Source: Burkholderia multivorans ATCC BAA-247 (lineage in GTDB: Bacteria; Pseudomonadota; Gammaproteobacteria; Burkholderiales; Burkholderiaceae). Taken from it: DNA of 64,000 bases. The notes under the pieces are model-generated. The model did no database searches and was not told the DNA's origin. It saw nothing but the letters and a program-made list of their open reading frames with translations. Below are positions 22,253 to 31,336 of this stretch, piece after piece. A program made the position numbers and the translations under genes. The stretch lies in assembly GCF_000959525.1 (NCBI RefSeq), contig NZ_CP009832.1, positions 1,674,001-1,738,000 on the forward strand. The letters are read 5' to 3'. The number at the start of each line of letters is the position of its first letter. Position 1 is the first letter of the stretch.

Positions 22253-22333
22253 GCCGAGTCTCACCGCATTGACCCGCTCCGCACGGGCGCGCCACCGCGC
22301 GTCCGTGCGGATGCACAAGTAGAAAGGATTGCC

Positions 22334-23764
22334 ATGTCCAAGGAATTTGACGTCGTCGTGATCGGCGCCGGCCCCGGCGGCTACATCGCCGCGATCCGTG
22401 CCGCGCAGCTCGGCAAGACCGTTGCCTGTATCGAGAAGTGGAAGAACCCGGCCGGCGCGCTGAAGCTCGGCGGCACGTGCCTGAACGTCGGCTGCATCCC
22501 GTCGAAGGCGCTGCTCGCCTCGTCGGAAGAGTTCGAAAACGCGCAGCATCATCTGGCCGATCACGGCATCAGCGTCGACGGCGTGAAGCTCGACATCGCG
22601 AAGATGCTCGGCCGCAAGGATGCGATCGTCGAGAAGATGACGAGCGGGATCGAGTTCCTGTTCAAGAAGAACAAGATCACCTGGCTGAAGGGCCACGGCA
22701 AGTTCACCGGCAAGACCGACGCCGGCGTGCAGATCGAAGTCAGCGGCGAGGGCGAAACCGAAGTCGTCACCGCGAAGAACGTGATCATCGCGACGGGCTC
22801 GAAGGCGCGTCATCTGCCGGGCATCCCGGTCGACAACAAGATCGTGTCGGACAACGAAGGCGCGCTGACGTTCGACTCGGTGCCGAAGAAGCTCGCCGTG
22901 ATCGGCGCAGGCGTGATCGGCCTCGAGCTCGGCTCGGTGTGGCGTCGTCTCGGCGCCGAAGTGACGGTACTCGAAGCGCTGCCGGCGTTCCTCGGCGCAG
23001 CCGACGAAGCGCTCGCGAAGGAAGCCGCGAAGCTGTTCAAGAAGCAGGGCCTCGACATCCATCTCGGCGTGAAGATCGGCGAAGTGAAGACGACCGCGAA
23101 CGGCGTGTCGATCGCCTACACCGACAAGGACGGCAACGCGCAGACGCTCGACGCCGACCGCCTGATCGTGTCGGTCGGCCGCGTGCCGAACACCGACAAT
23201 CTCGGCCTCGAGGCGATCGGCCTGAAGACGAACGAGCGCGGCTTCATCGACGTGGACGACCACTGCCGCACGGCGGTGCCGAACGTCTACGCGATCGGCG
23301 ACGTCGTGCGCGGCCCGATGCTCGCGCACAAGGCGGAAGACGAAGGCGTGCTGGTCGCGGAAGTGATCGACGGCCAGAAGCCGCACATCGACTACAACTG
23401 CATTCCGTGGGTGATCTACACGTACCCGGAAATCGCGTGGGTCGGCAAGACCGAGCAGCAGCTGAAGGCGGAAGGCCGCGAGATCAAGACGGGCAAGTTC
23501 CCGTTCTCGATCAACGGCCGCGCGCTCGGCATGAACGCGCCGGACGGTTTCGTGAAGATGATCGCGGACGCGAAGACCGACGAACTGCTCGGCGTGCACG
23601 TGATCGCGGCGAACGCGTCGGATCTGATCGCGGAAGCCGTGGTGGCGATGGAGTTCAAGGCGGCGTCGGAAGACATCGCCCGCATCTGCCATCCGCACCC
23701 GTCGATGTCGGAAGTGATGCGCGAAGCGGCGCTCGCCGTCGACAAACGCTCGCTGAACAGCTGA
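22334..23764 (+). CDS. lpdA: Dihydrolipoyl dehydrogenase (E3)
   Basis: 476 residues, AGAAAGGA site. FAD enzyme that reoxidises dihydrolipoamide of E2 with NAD+. Seen: [20 protein letters not shown] (FAD Rossmann), the redox disulfide in [16 protein letters not shown], the NAD site [20 protein letters not shown], the second FAD motif [20 protein letters not shown], and the active-site His-Glu pair near [15 protein letters not shown] at the C-terminus. Its place in this operon suggests service to 2-oxoglutarate dehydrogenase. Confidence 0.97.
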   Translation: MSKEFDVVVIGAGPGGYIAAIRAAQLGKTVACIEKWKNPAGALKLGGTCLNVGCIPSKALLASSEEFENAQHHLADHGISVDGVKLDIAKMLGRKDAIVEKMTSGIEFLFKKNKITWLKGHGKFTGKTDAGVQIEVSGEGETEVVTAKNVIIATGSKARHLPGIPVDNKIVSDNEGALTFDSVPKKLAVIGAGVIGLELGSVWRRLGAEVTVLEALPAFLGAADEALAKEAAKLFKKQGLDIHLGVKIGEVKTTANGVSIAYTDKDGNAQTLDADRLIVSVGRVPNTDNLGLEAIGLKTNERGFIDVDDHCRTAVPNVYAIGDVVRGPMLAHKAEDEGVLVAEVIDGQKPHIDYNCIPWVIYTYPEIAWVGKTEQQLKAEGREIKTGKFPFSINGRALGMNAPDGFVKMIADAKTDELLGVHVIAANASDLIAEAVVAMEFKAASEDIARICHPHPSMSEVMREAALAVDKRSLNS

Positions 23765-23811
23765 GCGTGGTCCGGCGCCGGCCGCACGTCGGCCGGCGCA
23801 GCCGTCTCATG

Positions 23812-23851
23812 ACGAAGGCGGGCGGGGTTTCCCGCTCGCCTTCGTTTTTTT
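23812..23851 (+). terminator. Terminator of the sucA-sucB-lpdA operon
   Basis: Stem ACGAAGGCG/CGCCTTCGT extended by GCGGG/CCCGC-like pairs and followed by seven T, 48 bp after lpdA. It ends only 10 bp before the zapE start, so zapE expression may depend on read-through. Confidence 0.85.
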
Positions 23852-23861
23852 GGTTTGCCCG

Positions 23862-24959
23862 ATGAACGTCACCGAATACTACACACGCGAGCTGACCACG
23901 CGCGGCTATCAGTCGGACGCCGCGCAGCGGGCGGCCGTCGATCGCCTGCAGCGCTGCTACGACGAGTGGGTCGCGTACAAGGCGCGCCGCTCGAACGCGT
24001 TCAAGAAGCTGATCAATCACCCCGATCTGCCGCGCGGCGTCTACATGTGGGGCGGCGTCGGCCGCGGCAAGAGCTTCCTGATGGACAGCTTCTACGCGGT
24101 CGTGCCCGTCCAGCGCAAGACGCGCCTGCATTTCCACGAGTTCATGCGCGAAGTGCATCGCGAGCTCGAGGAACTGAAGGGGCAGGCCGATCCGCTCGAC
24201 GAGCTCGCCCGCCGCATCGCGAAGCGCTACCGGCTGATCTGCTTCGACGAATTCCACGTGTCGGACATCGCCGACGCGATGATCCTGTACCGGCTGCTCG
24301 ATCGGCTGTTCACGAACGGCGTGCAGTTCGTGATGACGTCCAACTACGATCCGGACGACCTCTATCCGGACGGCCTGCATCGCGACCGCATGCTGCCGGC
24401 GATCGCGCTGATCAAGGAGAAGCTCGACGTGATCAACGTCGATGCGGGCATCGACTATCGGCAGCGCACGCTCGCGCAGGTGCAGATGTATCACACGCCG
24501 CTCGGCGCGCAGGCCGATCGCGAACTGCGTCATGCGTTCGCGAAGCTCGCGGCGGTGCCCGACGAAAGTCCGATTCTGCATATCGAGAAGCGCGAACTGA
24601 AGGCCTTGCGCAAGGCCGACGGCGTCGTCTGGTTCGATTTCGCGACGCTGTGCGGCGGGCCGCGCTCGCAGAACGACTACCTCGAACTGGCGAGCCGCTT
24701 TCATGCAATCGTGCTGTCCGAGGTGCCGCAGATGTCGCCGCGCATGGCGTCCGAAGCGCGGCGCTTTACCTGGCTGATCGACGTGCTGTACGACCACAAG
24801 GTGAAACTGCTGATGTCGGCGGCGGTGCCGGCCGAGCAGTTGTACGTCGAAGGCCCGATGGCCAACGAGTTCGCGCGTACGGTGTCGCGCATCGTCGAGA
24901 TGCAGTCGAAGGAATATCTCGAGACGCCGCGGCGCATCGTCGATACTTCGCTCACCTGA
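23862..24959 (+). CDS. zapE: Cell division protein ZapE (AFG1-family ATPase)
   Basis: 365 residues from ATG 23862 (MNVTEYYTRELTTRG, the usual start). AFG1/ZapE ATPases bind FtsZ polymers in proteobacteria. Seen: Walker A YMWGGVGRGKSFLMDSF at about residues 60-76, HFHEFMREVHRELEELKG, Walker B LICFDEFHVSDIADAMILY, sensor segment VQFVMTSNYDPDDLYPDGLH with the sensor Asn, and DVLYDHKVKLLMSAAVPAEQ near the end. An in-frame GTG 12 bp earlier lies inside the terminator T-run and is less likely. No strong ribosome site is visible. Frequently found near the OGDH operon in beta-proteobacteria. Confidence 0.92.
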   Translation: MNVTEYYTRELTTRGYQSDAAQRAAVDRLQRCYDEWVAYKARRSNAFKKLINHPDLPRGVYMWGGVGRGKSFLMDSFYAVVPVQRKTRLHFHEFMREVHRELEELKGQADPLDELARRIAKRYRLICFDEFHVSDIADAMILYRLLDRLFTNGVQFVMTSNYDPDDLYPDGLHRDRMLPAIALIKEKLDVINVDAGIDYRQRTLAQVQMYHTPLGAQADRELRHAFAKLAAVPDESPILHIEKRELKALRKADGVVWFDFATLCGGPRSQNDYLELASRFHAIVLSEVPQMSPRMASEARRFTWLIDVLYDHKVKLLMSAAVPAEQLYVEGPMANEFARTVSRIVEMQSKEYLETPRRIVDTSLT

Positions 24960-25101
24960 GCGCGGCTGTGTGCGCGTTGCGATCCAATCGTTAAATCCCG
25001 TCAAATGCATCGAATCGACGCGCAATTTCAGATTCGTCTTATATTCAGCGTCGAGGTCAGCCGATATCGTTGCGTCATGGTTCCTAAGGCTGGAGATCTC
25101 C

Positions 25102-25512
25102 ATGACGCCGTATCGCGAATTGACCGACTACGAATGGCGCAGCATCGCGCCGCTTCTGCCGGAGATGCAGCCGCGCGCCGAATTGCGCGGCCGTCCGCTC
25201 GCCAACACGCGCGCCGTGCTGAACGGCGTGCTATGGGTGATCTACAGCGGCGCGACGTGGTCGTCGATGCCGCGCCGCTACCCGTCCTATCAAACCTGCC
25301 ATCGCCGGTTCAAGGTCTGGCACGAGTCGGGCACGCTGATGCGCGTCATGCAGGCGCTGTACGGCGATGCCGGCGTGAATCTGTGCAACGAGCTGTCTGC
25401 GCGGATGCGCAAGCATGCGCAGTCGAAGGCGGCCGAGGCGCGCAGCGGCAGCGCATCGGCCTTTCGTGCAGCGAACGGCTGTCGGCCCAATGCGATGAAG
25501 CAGGCGGCGTGA
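25102..25512 (+). CDS. IS5-type transposase N-terminal domain protein (remnant or domesticated)
   Basis: 136 residues, start with GGAG upstream. The first 75 residues match the N-terminal DNA-binding part of IS5-group transposases (DUF4096-like): LTDYEWRSIAPLLPE, GRPLANTRAVLNGVLWVIYS, GATWSSMPRRYPSYQTCHRR. The DDE catalytic domain is missing, and instead the last 60 residues are basic and unrelated (RMRKHAQSKAAEARSG). No terminal inverted repeats or target duplication were found around it. So it is either the decayed start of an insertion sequence or a stand-alone DNA-binding protein derived from one. The 142-bp gap before it holds no other feature I can support. Confidence 0.6.
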   Translation: MTPYRELTDYEWRSIAPLLPEMQPRAELRGRPLANTRAVLNGVLWVIYSGATWSSMPRRYPSYQTCHRRFKVWHESGTLMRVMQALYGDAGVNLCNELSARMRKHAQSKAAEARSGSASAFRAANGCRPNAMKQAA

Positions 25513-25545
25513 GCCGCGGTTCCGTTCACCGTCGCGCCAAATGAA

Positions 25546-25578
25546 AATCGGCCTGTCGACTTCCGTCGCAGGCCGATT
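25546..25578. terminator. Bidirectional hairpin, IS remnant / DUF2147 gene
   Basis: AATCGGCCTG/CAGGCCGATT, ten pairs, extended inside by TCGAC/GTCG-like pairing. It lies between convergent genes; the T-run is poor (GCTTTATC), so efficiency is uncertain. Confidence 0.6.
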
Positions 25579-25613
25579 GCTTTATCGCGTTGCGCGCGCG
25601 AACGCGCAGTGCG

Positions 25614-26075
25614 TTACTGCTGGCGCACCCAGGTCTGCGACCGGCCGAGCAGCGACACGCCGATATAGCCGCGTACGACGAGCTTCTGGCCGCCGTCTTC
25701 GAGCGTCATCTTGCACTTGTAGACCTTGCCGTTCTCCGGATCCAGGATGTTGCCGCCGTCCCAGTGATCGCCGTCCTTCTTCATCGCCTTGATGATCGTC
25801 ATGCCCTTGATCAGCTGATCCTTGCGTTCGTCCGTGCACGCCGTGCAGCGGCGATCGGGCGTATCGTTCGCGCCGAGCCCCTTGATCACCTTGCCCGACA
25901 ACGTGCCGTCGCCGTCGTCGGCAATCTGCACGAGCGCCTTCGGCTGATGGGTGTTGTCGTCGATCGTCTGCCAGACGCCGACGGGGCTGTCCGCTTGCGC
26001 GAACGACGGGGCGGCACAGGCGAGCAGGGCGCCGGCGAGTGCAATGATGCGCAACGGGCGGGTCAGTTGAATCAT
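25614..26075 (-). CDS. Exported DUF2147-family protein
   Basis: 153 residues. A signal peptide (MIQLTRPLRIIALAGALLAC, cleavage after SFAQA) is followed by a single DUF2147 domain: SPVGVWQTIDDNTHQPKALV, IADDGDGTLSGKVIKG, a CTACTDERKDQLIKGM stretch with a Cys pair, and WDGGNILDPENGKVYKCKMT. The family is periplasmic and beta-rich; its molecular role is unknown. It is 165 bp downstream of the TpsB gene on the same strand with its own GGAGGAC ribosome site, so may be a separate unit. Confidence 0.85.
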   Translation of the reverse strand: MIQLTRPLRIIALAGALLACAAPSFAQADSPVGVWQTIDDNTHQPKALVQIADDGDGTLSGKVIKGLGANDTPDRRCTACTDERKDQLIKGMTIIKAMKKDGDHWDGGNILDPENGKVYKCKMTLEDGGQKLVVRGYIGVSLLGRSQTWVRQQ

Positions 26076-26240
26076 TGTCGTCCTCCTTGTTTCTCGTGTC
26101 GTGTTCGATTGCCCGCGCGAGCCGCCTGCATCGGACGGCCACTTGTTGCGAGCTCAGCCAGAATACGTGAAACCGTGCGCCGCGTTTGATAGAGGGCACT
26201 CTAATCGAAACGGCCCGCGCGAGGCGGGCCGTTCGGACGA

Positions 26241-27926
26241 TCAGTTCAACTGATACGAAAATGCGGCGTTCACGCGCGGGCTTCTCGATGCACTTTCGAC
26301 CGGCGCGTCGCCGACCGGCTTCGCGACGGACAGATCGAGGCTGTAGTAGCGGCTGTCGGTCAGCCGCACGCCGACGCCGACCGACGAGAGCCGGTTCGGC
26401 AACGGCGTGCCTGCGTGCAGATACACGCGCGCCATGTCGTACGCGACGTACGGCGTGATCGACTTCAGATAGGTCCAGCCCGGCGAGAACGCGCGGTTCA
26501 CTTCGAGCGACATGCCCCAGCCCGAATCGCCCGACGTCTCGCCCGGTTGATAGCCGAGCGCGTAACGCGTCGCGCCGAACGAGATCTGCTCGGACGTCGG
26601 CAGCGAGTCGGGGCTGTACTGGCCCGTCAGCGAGATCGACGTGCCGATCTGGAACGGCCATTCGTTGGTTTGCGTAAAGGTCGCACCGGTGCGGACGAAC
26701 GTCAGCGAGATCGGATCGGCATACGTCGTCGTGACGCCCGAGGCCGTGCCGACCTGCGACTTCGATGCGCCGAGAATGTCGAACGCCTTCGCGACGTTGA
26801 AGCTCAGCTTGCGAACCTGCTTGGGCTGCACGCTCGTGTAGTCGAACTGCAGTTGCAGCACGCGCACCTGCGAGCGGTTGTCGAGTGTCGCACCGGTGAT
26901 CCGATTCTGATAGTTGTCTTCGTTGTGCGATGCATAGGCCGACACGGTGCCGAGCAGGCTGCGCTGATTGTTCAGCAGCAGCGGATACGATGCCGACAGG
27001 CCGAGCTTCTCGTTCTTCACCGTGCGCTCGATGTACGACGGCAGGCCCGGATTGTCGGTCGGCTTGCCGCGGTACGTACTCGCGTCGAGCCGTGTGATCA
27101 GGCCGCTGCTGCCGACGGGTACCGCGCCGCTGAATGCGAAGTACGTCTGCTTGTCGCGCCCCGGCGGTGCGAGGGCGGAGATGCTCAGCTGTTCGCCGAA
27201 CGACGTGAGGCCGTTCTCGGTCGCGGTGATGAGCCCCTGCACGCCCGGATGGTTGAAGTCGATGCCGGTGCTGATGTTGAACGGCTTGCGATCGACGGCG
27301 AGCTCGAGCGTGGTCGCGCCGTCCGTCGTTTGCGGCGGCGGCACGTTCGCTTTCACGCTTACGCCCGGCAGCAGGCCGAACGTGTTCACGTAGCGTTCGA
27401 ACGTTGCGCGACGCAGCGGACGATCGGCCGTGATGTGCGCGGCGATCGCGCGAATCTTCGATTCCATCGCGCCCGGCTTGCCGGTGACCTTCACGTCCGC
27501 GACGTAGCCTTCGACGACCGTCACGCGCACGACGCCGTTCTCGAACGTCTGCGCGGGAATGAATGCGAACGACAGCGCGTAGCCGCGGTCCTGGTACAGC
27601 TTCGTCACGCCGTTCGCGGTCTCGATCAGTTCGCCGATCGTGATGTCCTTGCCGACGAGCGGCGTGAAGCGACGCGAGATCTCTTCGAACGGAACGGACT
27701 TCACGCCTTCGACCTGGAACGTCGTCGGCGTCAGGTGACGCGACAGCAGTTCCTGCAGCTGCGGCGCCTGCGGCGCGACCTGCACCGTCACGTTGGGGCC
27801 TTGTTTCGGTGCGTTGATCTGCGGGAGGGAGTCGAGCGGATTGCCCGCGACGCGTGTTTGCGCCTGTGCCGTGCCTGCTGCCGCGATCGCGAGCAGCATC
27901 ATCCATGTATCGAGTCTGGATTTCAT
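26241..27926 (-). CDS. Two-partner secretion transporter (TpsB, FhaC/ShlB/HecB family)
   Basis: 561 residues, GAGGAAAAG site. Outer-membrane Omp85-superfamily protein that exports a TpsA partner and sometimes activates it. Seen: signal peptide ending TAQAQ; two POTRA modules (about 65-225: TFQVEGVKSVPFEEISRRFT, then NGVTKLYQDRGYALSFAFIP and VRVTVVEGYVADVKVTGKPG), and a 16-strand barrel with the conserved plug/L6 region represented by RYALGYQPGETSGDSGWGMS and a barrel ending in NAAFSYQLN with C-terminal Asn rather than the usual Phe/Trp. No TpsA-type gene with a haemagglutination domain is near; two repeat lipoproteins lie directly upstream on the same strand. Confidence 0.88.
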   Translation of the reverse strand: MKSRLDTWMMLLAIAAAGTAQAQTRVAGNPLDSLPQINAPKQGPNVTVQVAPQAPQLQELLSRHLTPTTFQVEGVKSVPFEEISRRFTPLVGKDITIGELIETANGVTKLYQDRGYALSFAFIPAQTFENGVVRVTVVEGYVADVKVTGKPGAMESKIRAIAAHITADRPLRRATFERYVNTFGLLPGVSVKANVPPPQTTDGATTLELAVDRKPFNISTGIDFNHPGVQGLITATENGLTSFGEQLSISALAPPGRDKQTYFAFSGAVPVGSSGLITRLDASTYRGKPTDNPGLPSYIERTVKNEKLGLSASYPLLLNNQRSLLGTVSAYASHNEDNYQNRITGATLDNRSQVRVLQLQFDYTSVQPKQVRKLSFNVAKAFDILGASKSQVGTASGVTTTYADPISLTFVRTGATFTQTNEWPFQIGTSISLTGQYSPDSLPTSEQISFGATRYALGYQPGETSGDSGWGMSLEVNRAFSPGWTYLKSITPYVAYDMARVYLHAGTPLPNRLSSVGVGVRLTDSRYYSLDLSVAKPVGDAPVESASRSPRVNAAFSYQLN

Positions 27927-27965
27927 TTCTTTTCCTCGTAGGCCTTGCTTCTCGTCTTCTAATGC

Positions 27966-27996
27966 CGGCGCGCGATACCGTCGGTACCGCGCGCCG
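27966..27996 (-). other. Long hairpin between repeat lipoprotein and TpsB genes
   Basis: CGGCGCGCG (27966-27974) pairs with CGCGCGCCG (27988-27996), and the interior holds TACCG/CGGTA. No T-run follows, so it is more likely a transcript-stability or partial-termination element in the 141-bp gap than a full terminator. Confidence 0.4.
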
Positions 27997-28067
27997 TGTG
28001 CCGCCTTGCCGGATGTGTTGGTACGGCCGCGTCGCGCGCTCCGGCTGCGACGACGCGACCGTCCTCC

Positions 28068-29420
28068 TTACTTGCCGACGCTGCCCAGCGTACCCAGCAA
28101 CCCCGTGACCGGCGCGAGCAGGCCCGTCGAACTGCCCGTCGAGGCCGAACCCGTGACGCCGCCGACCAGCGACGTGACCGGTGCGAGCGGGCTCGACGTG
28201 CCGCCGGCGGACCCTGCCGCGCCGCCAACTGCGCCGGTGACAGTATTCAGCAAACCGGTGACGGGCGCGAGCGGATTCGCGCCGCCTGCGCCGCCCGTTG
28301 CGCCGCCGAGCGTGCCGGTGACGGTCGACACGAGACCGGTCACCGGTGCAAGCGGGCCGCTGCTCGTGCCGCCGGTCGCGCCGCCGAGCGCGCCCGTCAG
28401 CGAGCCGAGCGGCGTCGAACCGAGTCCGGACAGCAGGCCGCCCAGCGGATTGGTCGCACCGGAAGCCGATCCGGTGCCGCTCTGGACCGTCGCGGTCGAG
28501 CCGCCGACGAGGCTCGTCAGCAGTCCGGGGATCGGTGCTGCGCCGTTCGGGCCATTCGGATTCACGAGGCCGCCGGCGTTCGTCACCGTGTTGCCGACTG
28601 CGGTGACGAGCTGACCGACGTCGCCGACCAGCGGCTGGCTCGACGTGCCGGCGACCTGCTTGCCGGCCGAGCTGATCGCGCCGCCGACCTGGCCGAGCAG
28701 GCCCGACACGGGCTGGCCGAGGCCGGTCGTCGTGCCGACCTGCTGCGTAATCTGGCCGGCCGTGATCACGAGCGGCGTGACCGCGGAGCTGATCGGCTGC
28801 GTGACCTGCTGCACGGCCCCCGACGACAGCGTCGAGCCGACCGTCGTGCCGGCCGCCGCGAGGCCGTTCGCGACCGTGTCGAGCACCGTGCCGACCGGCG
28901 TCGTGACCGGTGCGAGCGGCGACAGCGGGCCCGTGCCGAGCGCCTTCACCGTCGAGCTCACACCCGACACCGTGTTGCTCGTCGCGCCGACGACGTTGCC
29001 GAGGCCCGCGACCGTCGTGCCGACCGGATCCTTCGTCGAGCCGATCTGGCCGAGGCCGTTGCTGACTGCATCGGCAGCCGCGTCGATGATCGTGCCGGTG
29101 CTCGCGATCGTGGCGCCGACACCCTTCGTCACGCCGTCGCCGAGACCGGGCACGCTCACGTTGCCGACCGTGTTGCCGAGGTCGGTCGCCGTCTGGCCGA
29201 CCGTCGTGACGACGCCCTTGGTGCCGCTCGACGTGCCGCTGGTGCCGCTCGTACTCGGCGTGCCGCTCGTGCTCGGGTTGTTGCCGCCGGTGCTGCTGGT
29301 CGGCGGGTTGCTCACGCTGTTGCCGCCGCATGCGGCGAGCAGGCACGCGGCCGCGAAAGCGGTGAGGGGGACGCGCCACTGTTGCAGGGCGGCCGACGTC
29401 ACGGAACGTTGTTGGGACAT
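28068..29420 (-). CDS. Repeat-rich lipoprotein, first of two paralogues
   Basis: 450 residues, no recognised enzyme domain. A signal peptide with lipobox LLAAC (Cys 31) leads to GGNSVSNPPTSS and a Ser/Thr/Gly linker, then a region of weakly periodic segments of Val, Gly, Thr, Leu (VGQTATDLGNTVGNVSVPGL and similar), and C-terminal copies of a 24-27-residue unit built around PLAPVTGLVSTVTGTLGGAT. There are practically no charged or aromatic residues after the linker. The GX repeats are not Gly-X-Y collagen. Same strand and order as the TpsB gene, 141 bp upstream of it; paralogue 29461-31143 is 40 bp upstream. Likely surface or periplasmic structural protein; function unknown. Confidence 0.75.
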   Translation of the reverse strand: MSQQRSVTSAALQQWRVPLTAFAAACLLAACGGNSVSNPPTSSTGGNNPSTSGTPSTSGTSGTSSGTKGVVTTVGQTATDLGNTVGNVSVPGLGDGVTKGVGATIASTGTIIDAAADAVSNGLGQIGSTKDPVGTTVAGLGNVVGATSNTVSGVSSTVKALGTGPLSPLAPVTTPVGTVLDTVANGLAAAGTTVGSTLSSGAVQQVTQPISSAVTPLVITAGQITQQVGTTTGLGQPVSGLLGQVGGAISSAGKQVAGTSSQPLVGDVGQLVTAVGNTVTNAGGLVNPNGPNGAAPIPGLLTSLVGGSTATVQSGTGSASGATNPLGGLLSGLGSTPLGSLTGALGGATGGTSSGPLAPVTGLVSTVTGTLGGATGGAGGANPLAPVTGLLNTVTGAVGGAAGSAGGTSSPLAPVTSLVGGVTGSASTGSSTGLLAPVTGLLGTLGSVGK

Positions 29421-29460
29421 GGTGGACTCCTCGCTGTCTTGTCGATGAATGGATGTCGGA

Positions 29461-31143
29461 TTACTTCCCGCGCGTGCCGCCGAGCAGGCCGCCGATCAGC
29501 GAGGTCACCGGCGACAGCAGGTTCGACGACGAGCCCGAGTTCGTGACGGCGCCCGTGCTGCCGCTCAGCGCCGGCGTGCTGGCCGTTGCGCTGCCAACCG
29601 TGCTGGTGACCGTCGAGACCGCGCCCGTCACGGGTGCAAGCGGGCTGCTGCCGCCTGCGGCACCGCCGAGCGCGCCGGTGACGGTCGAGACGAGGCCGGT
29701 GACCGGGGCGAGCGGGCTGCTGCCGCCTGCGGCACCGCCGAGTGCGCCGGTGACGGTCGAGACGAGGCCGGTCACAGGGGCGAGCGGGCCGCTGCTGCCG
29801 CCTGCGGCACCGCCGAGCGCGCCGGTGACGGTCGAGACCAGGCCGGTGACGGGCGCGAGCGGACCGCTGCCGCCGCCTGCGGCACCGCCGAGCGTGCCCG
29901 TGACGGTCGAGACGAGGCCGGTGACGGGCGCGAGCGGGCCGCCGCTCGTACCGCCTGCGGCACCGCCGAGCGTGCCAGTGACGGTCGAGACGAGGCCGGT
30001 GATGGGTGCGAGCGGACCGCTGCCGCCGCCTGTGGCACCGCCGAGCGTGCCCGTGACCGTCGAGACGAGACCCGTGAGCGGCGCGAGCGGGTTCGTCACG
30101 CCGCCGGTGCCGCCGGTAAGCAGGCCGCCGACGGCCTTCACGGTGTTGCCGGTCGACGAAACGGTATTGCCGAGGCCGGTCGTGACGGGGTTGCCGCCCG
30201 TCGACGCGAGCAGCGCACCGGCCTGGTTCAGGCCGTTCCCGACGGTGCCGAGCAGCGTGTTGACCGGTGCGCCGAGACCGGTGGTCGTGCCGATCGTCTG
30301 CGTCGTCTGACCGACCATCGTCGTGATCGGCGTGATGGCCGAGCTGACCGTCTGCGTCACTTGCTGGATCGGGCCCGTCGACAGCACATTGCCGAGCGTC
30401 GTGCCGCCGTTCGATACCGCGTTGCCGACCGTCGACACGAGACCGCCGACCGCGCCCGTGACCGGTGCGAGCGGCGACAGCGGACCGCTGCCGAGGCTCG
30501 TGACGAGATTGCCGGTCTGCGTGACTGCGCCCCCGAGCTGATTGACGACGCCGCCGGTGCTGGCGACCGTAGTGCCGACCGGATTGGCGGTCGCACCGAG
30601 CTGGCCGAGACCGTTGCCGAGGCCGGTGCCGAGCGCGCTGACTGCGCCGCCGACGTTCTGCACGATGCCACCCGCTGCCTGCGTGGTGGCCGGATTGACG
30701 CCGGGCAGCGATTGCCCTGCGAGCATCGAGCCGGCGCCGGACAAGGTATCGCCCAGGTTCGTGACGATGTTGCTGCCTTGTGCGAGGACCTGTCCCACCG
30801 GGTTCGCGGACACGCCGGACGTTCCACTCGTTCCGCTGGACGTTCCACTCGTCGTGCCGCTCGTCGAGCCGCTGGTGCTGCCGCTCGTCGAGCCGCTCGT
30901 GCTACCGCTGCTCGAGCCGCTGGTGCCGCTCGTGCCCGAGGTGCCGGACGAACCCGACGAACCGGACGAGCCCGACGTGCCGCCGGACGTCACGATATCG
31001 CCGCCGCCGGAACTCGAGCCGCCGCCGAGTCCCTTGCTGATGGAACCGGAACCGCCGCATGCGGAGAGGGAGAGCATGGCTGCTACGGTGGCCGCGATCA
31101 GAGTCGCCCGGAACGTGCCATGAGGGATAACCTGAATGTCCAT
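29461..31143 (-). CDS. Repeat-rich lipoprotein, second paralogue
   Basis: 560 residues. Signal peptide with lipobox LSLSAC (Cys 29), then a Gly/Ser/Thr stretch at about 32-105 (runs of GTS and GST), then the same kind of Val/Gly/Thr segments as its neighbour (LSPLAPVTGAVGGLVSTVGN, QQVTQTVSSAITPITTMVGQ), and at about 340-515 seven near-identical units of 24-26 residues around PLAPVTGLVSTVTG. The first gene of a presumed three-gene transcript with the other lipoprotein and TpsB. The Val/Thr-Gly pattern would suit beta-structure on or through the outer membrane; that is inference. An alternative label as a collagen-like protein does not fit the sequence. Confidence 0.75.
   Translation of the reverse strand: MDIQVIPHGTFRATLIAATVAAMLSLSACGGSGSISKGLGGGSSSGGGDIVTSGGTSGSSGSSGSSGTSGTSGTSGSSSGSTSGSTSGSTSGSTSGTTSGTSSGTSGTSGVSANPVGQVLAQGSNIVTNLGDTLSGAGSMLAGQSLPGVNPATTQAAGGIVQNVGGAVSALGTGLGNGLGQLGATANPVGTTVASTGGVVNQLGGAVTQTGNLVTSLGSGPLSPLAPVTGAVGGLVSTVGNAVSNGGTTLGNVLSTGPIQQVTQTVSSAITPITTMVGQTTQTIGTTTGLGAPVNTLLGTVGNGLNQAGALLASTGGNPVTTGLGNTVSSTGNTVKAVGGLLTGGTGGVTNPLAPLTGLVSTVTGTLGGATGGGSGPLAPITGLVSTVTGTLGGAAGGTSGGPLAPVTGLVSTVTGTLGGAAGGGSGPLAPVTGLVSTVTGALGGAAGGSSGPLAPVTGLVSTVTGALGGAAGGSSPLAPVTGLVSTVTGALGGAAGGSSPLAPVTGAVSTVTSTVGSATASTPALSGSTGAVTNSGSSSNLLSPVTSLIGGLLGGTRGK
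29606..30127 (-). repeat. Seven tandem 72-78 bp coding repeats
   Basis: The phrase GTGACGGTCGAGAC recurs with small changes at 29606, 29678, 29750, 29825, 29900, 29978 and 30053, so units are 72, 72, 75, 75, 78 and 75 bp, always multiples of three. Length differences are extra Gly/Ser codons between PLAP blocks. Such nearly identical units change copy number easily by slippage. Confidence 0.85.
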
Positions 31144-31336
31144 TTCGTCCTCGCATTAAAAGCTGTGTTGTGTTGAGTGATGCGGGGACTACTCTGCAAC
31201 TGTCGTGCCAATTTGGCGGCCGAACGCGCCGAAATCGTTTTAAACCACGCAATTCCTTGTGGGAAAAGGAATTTAGGGGAGTAGAAAGATTGTTAAATCT
31301 TTTTAAGGGCACCCCGAACCCCGTGATTTCTGCCGC

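Noticed and set aside
25102-25580. Complete insertion sequence around the transposase-like gene
   Set aside because: No terminal inverted repeats or target duplications and no DDE domain.
28068-31143. Collagen-like (Gly-X-Y) proteins
   Set aside because: Gly spacing is irregular and Pro is rare outside PLAP blocks; the repeats are Val/Thr/Gly/Leu units of about 25 residues.
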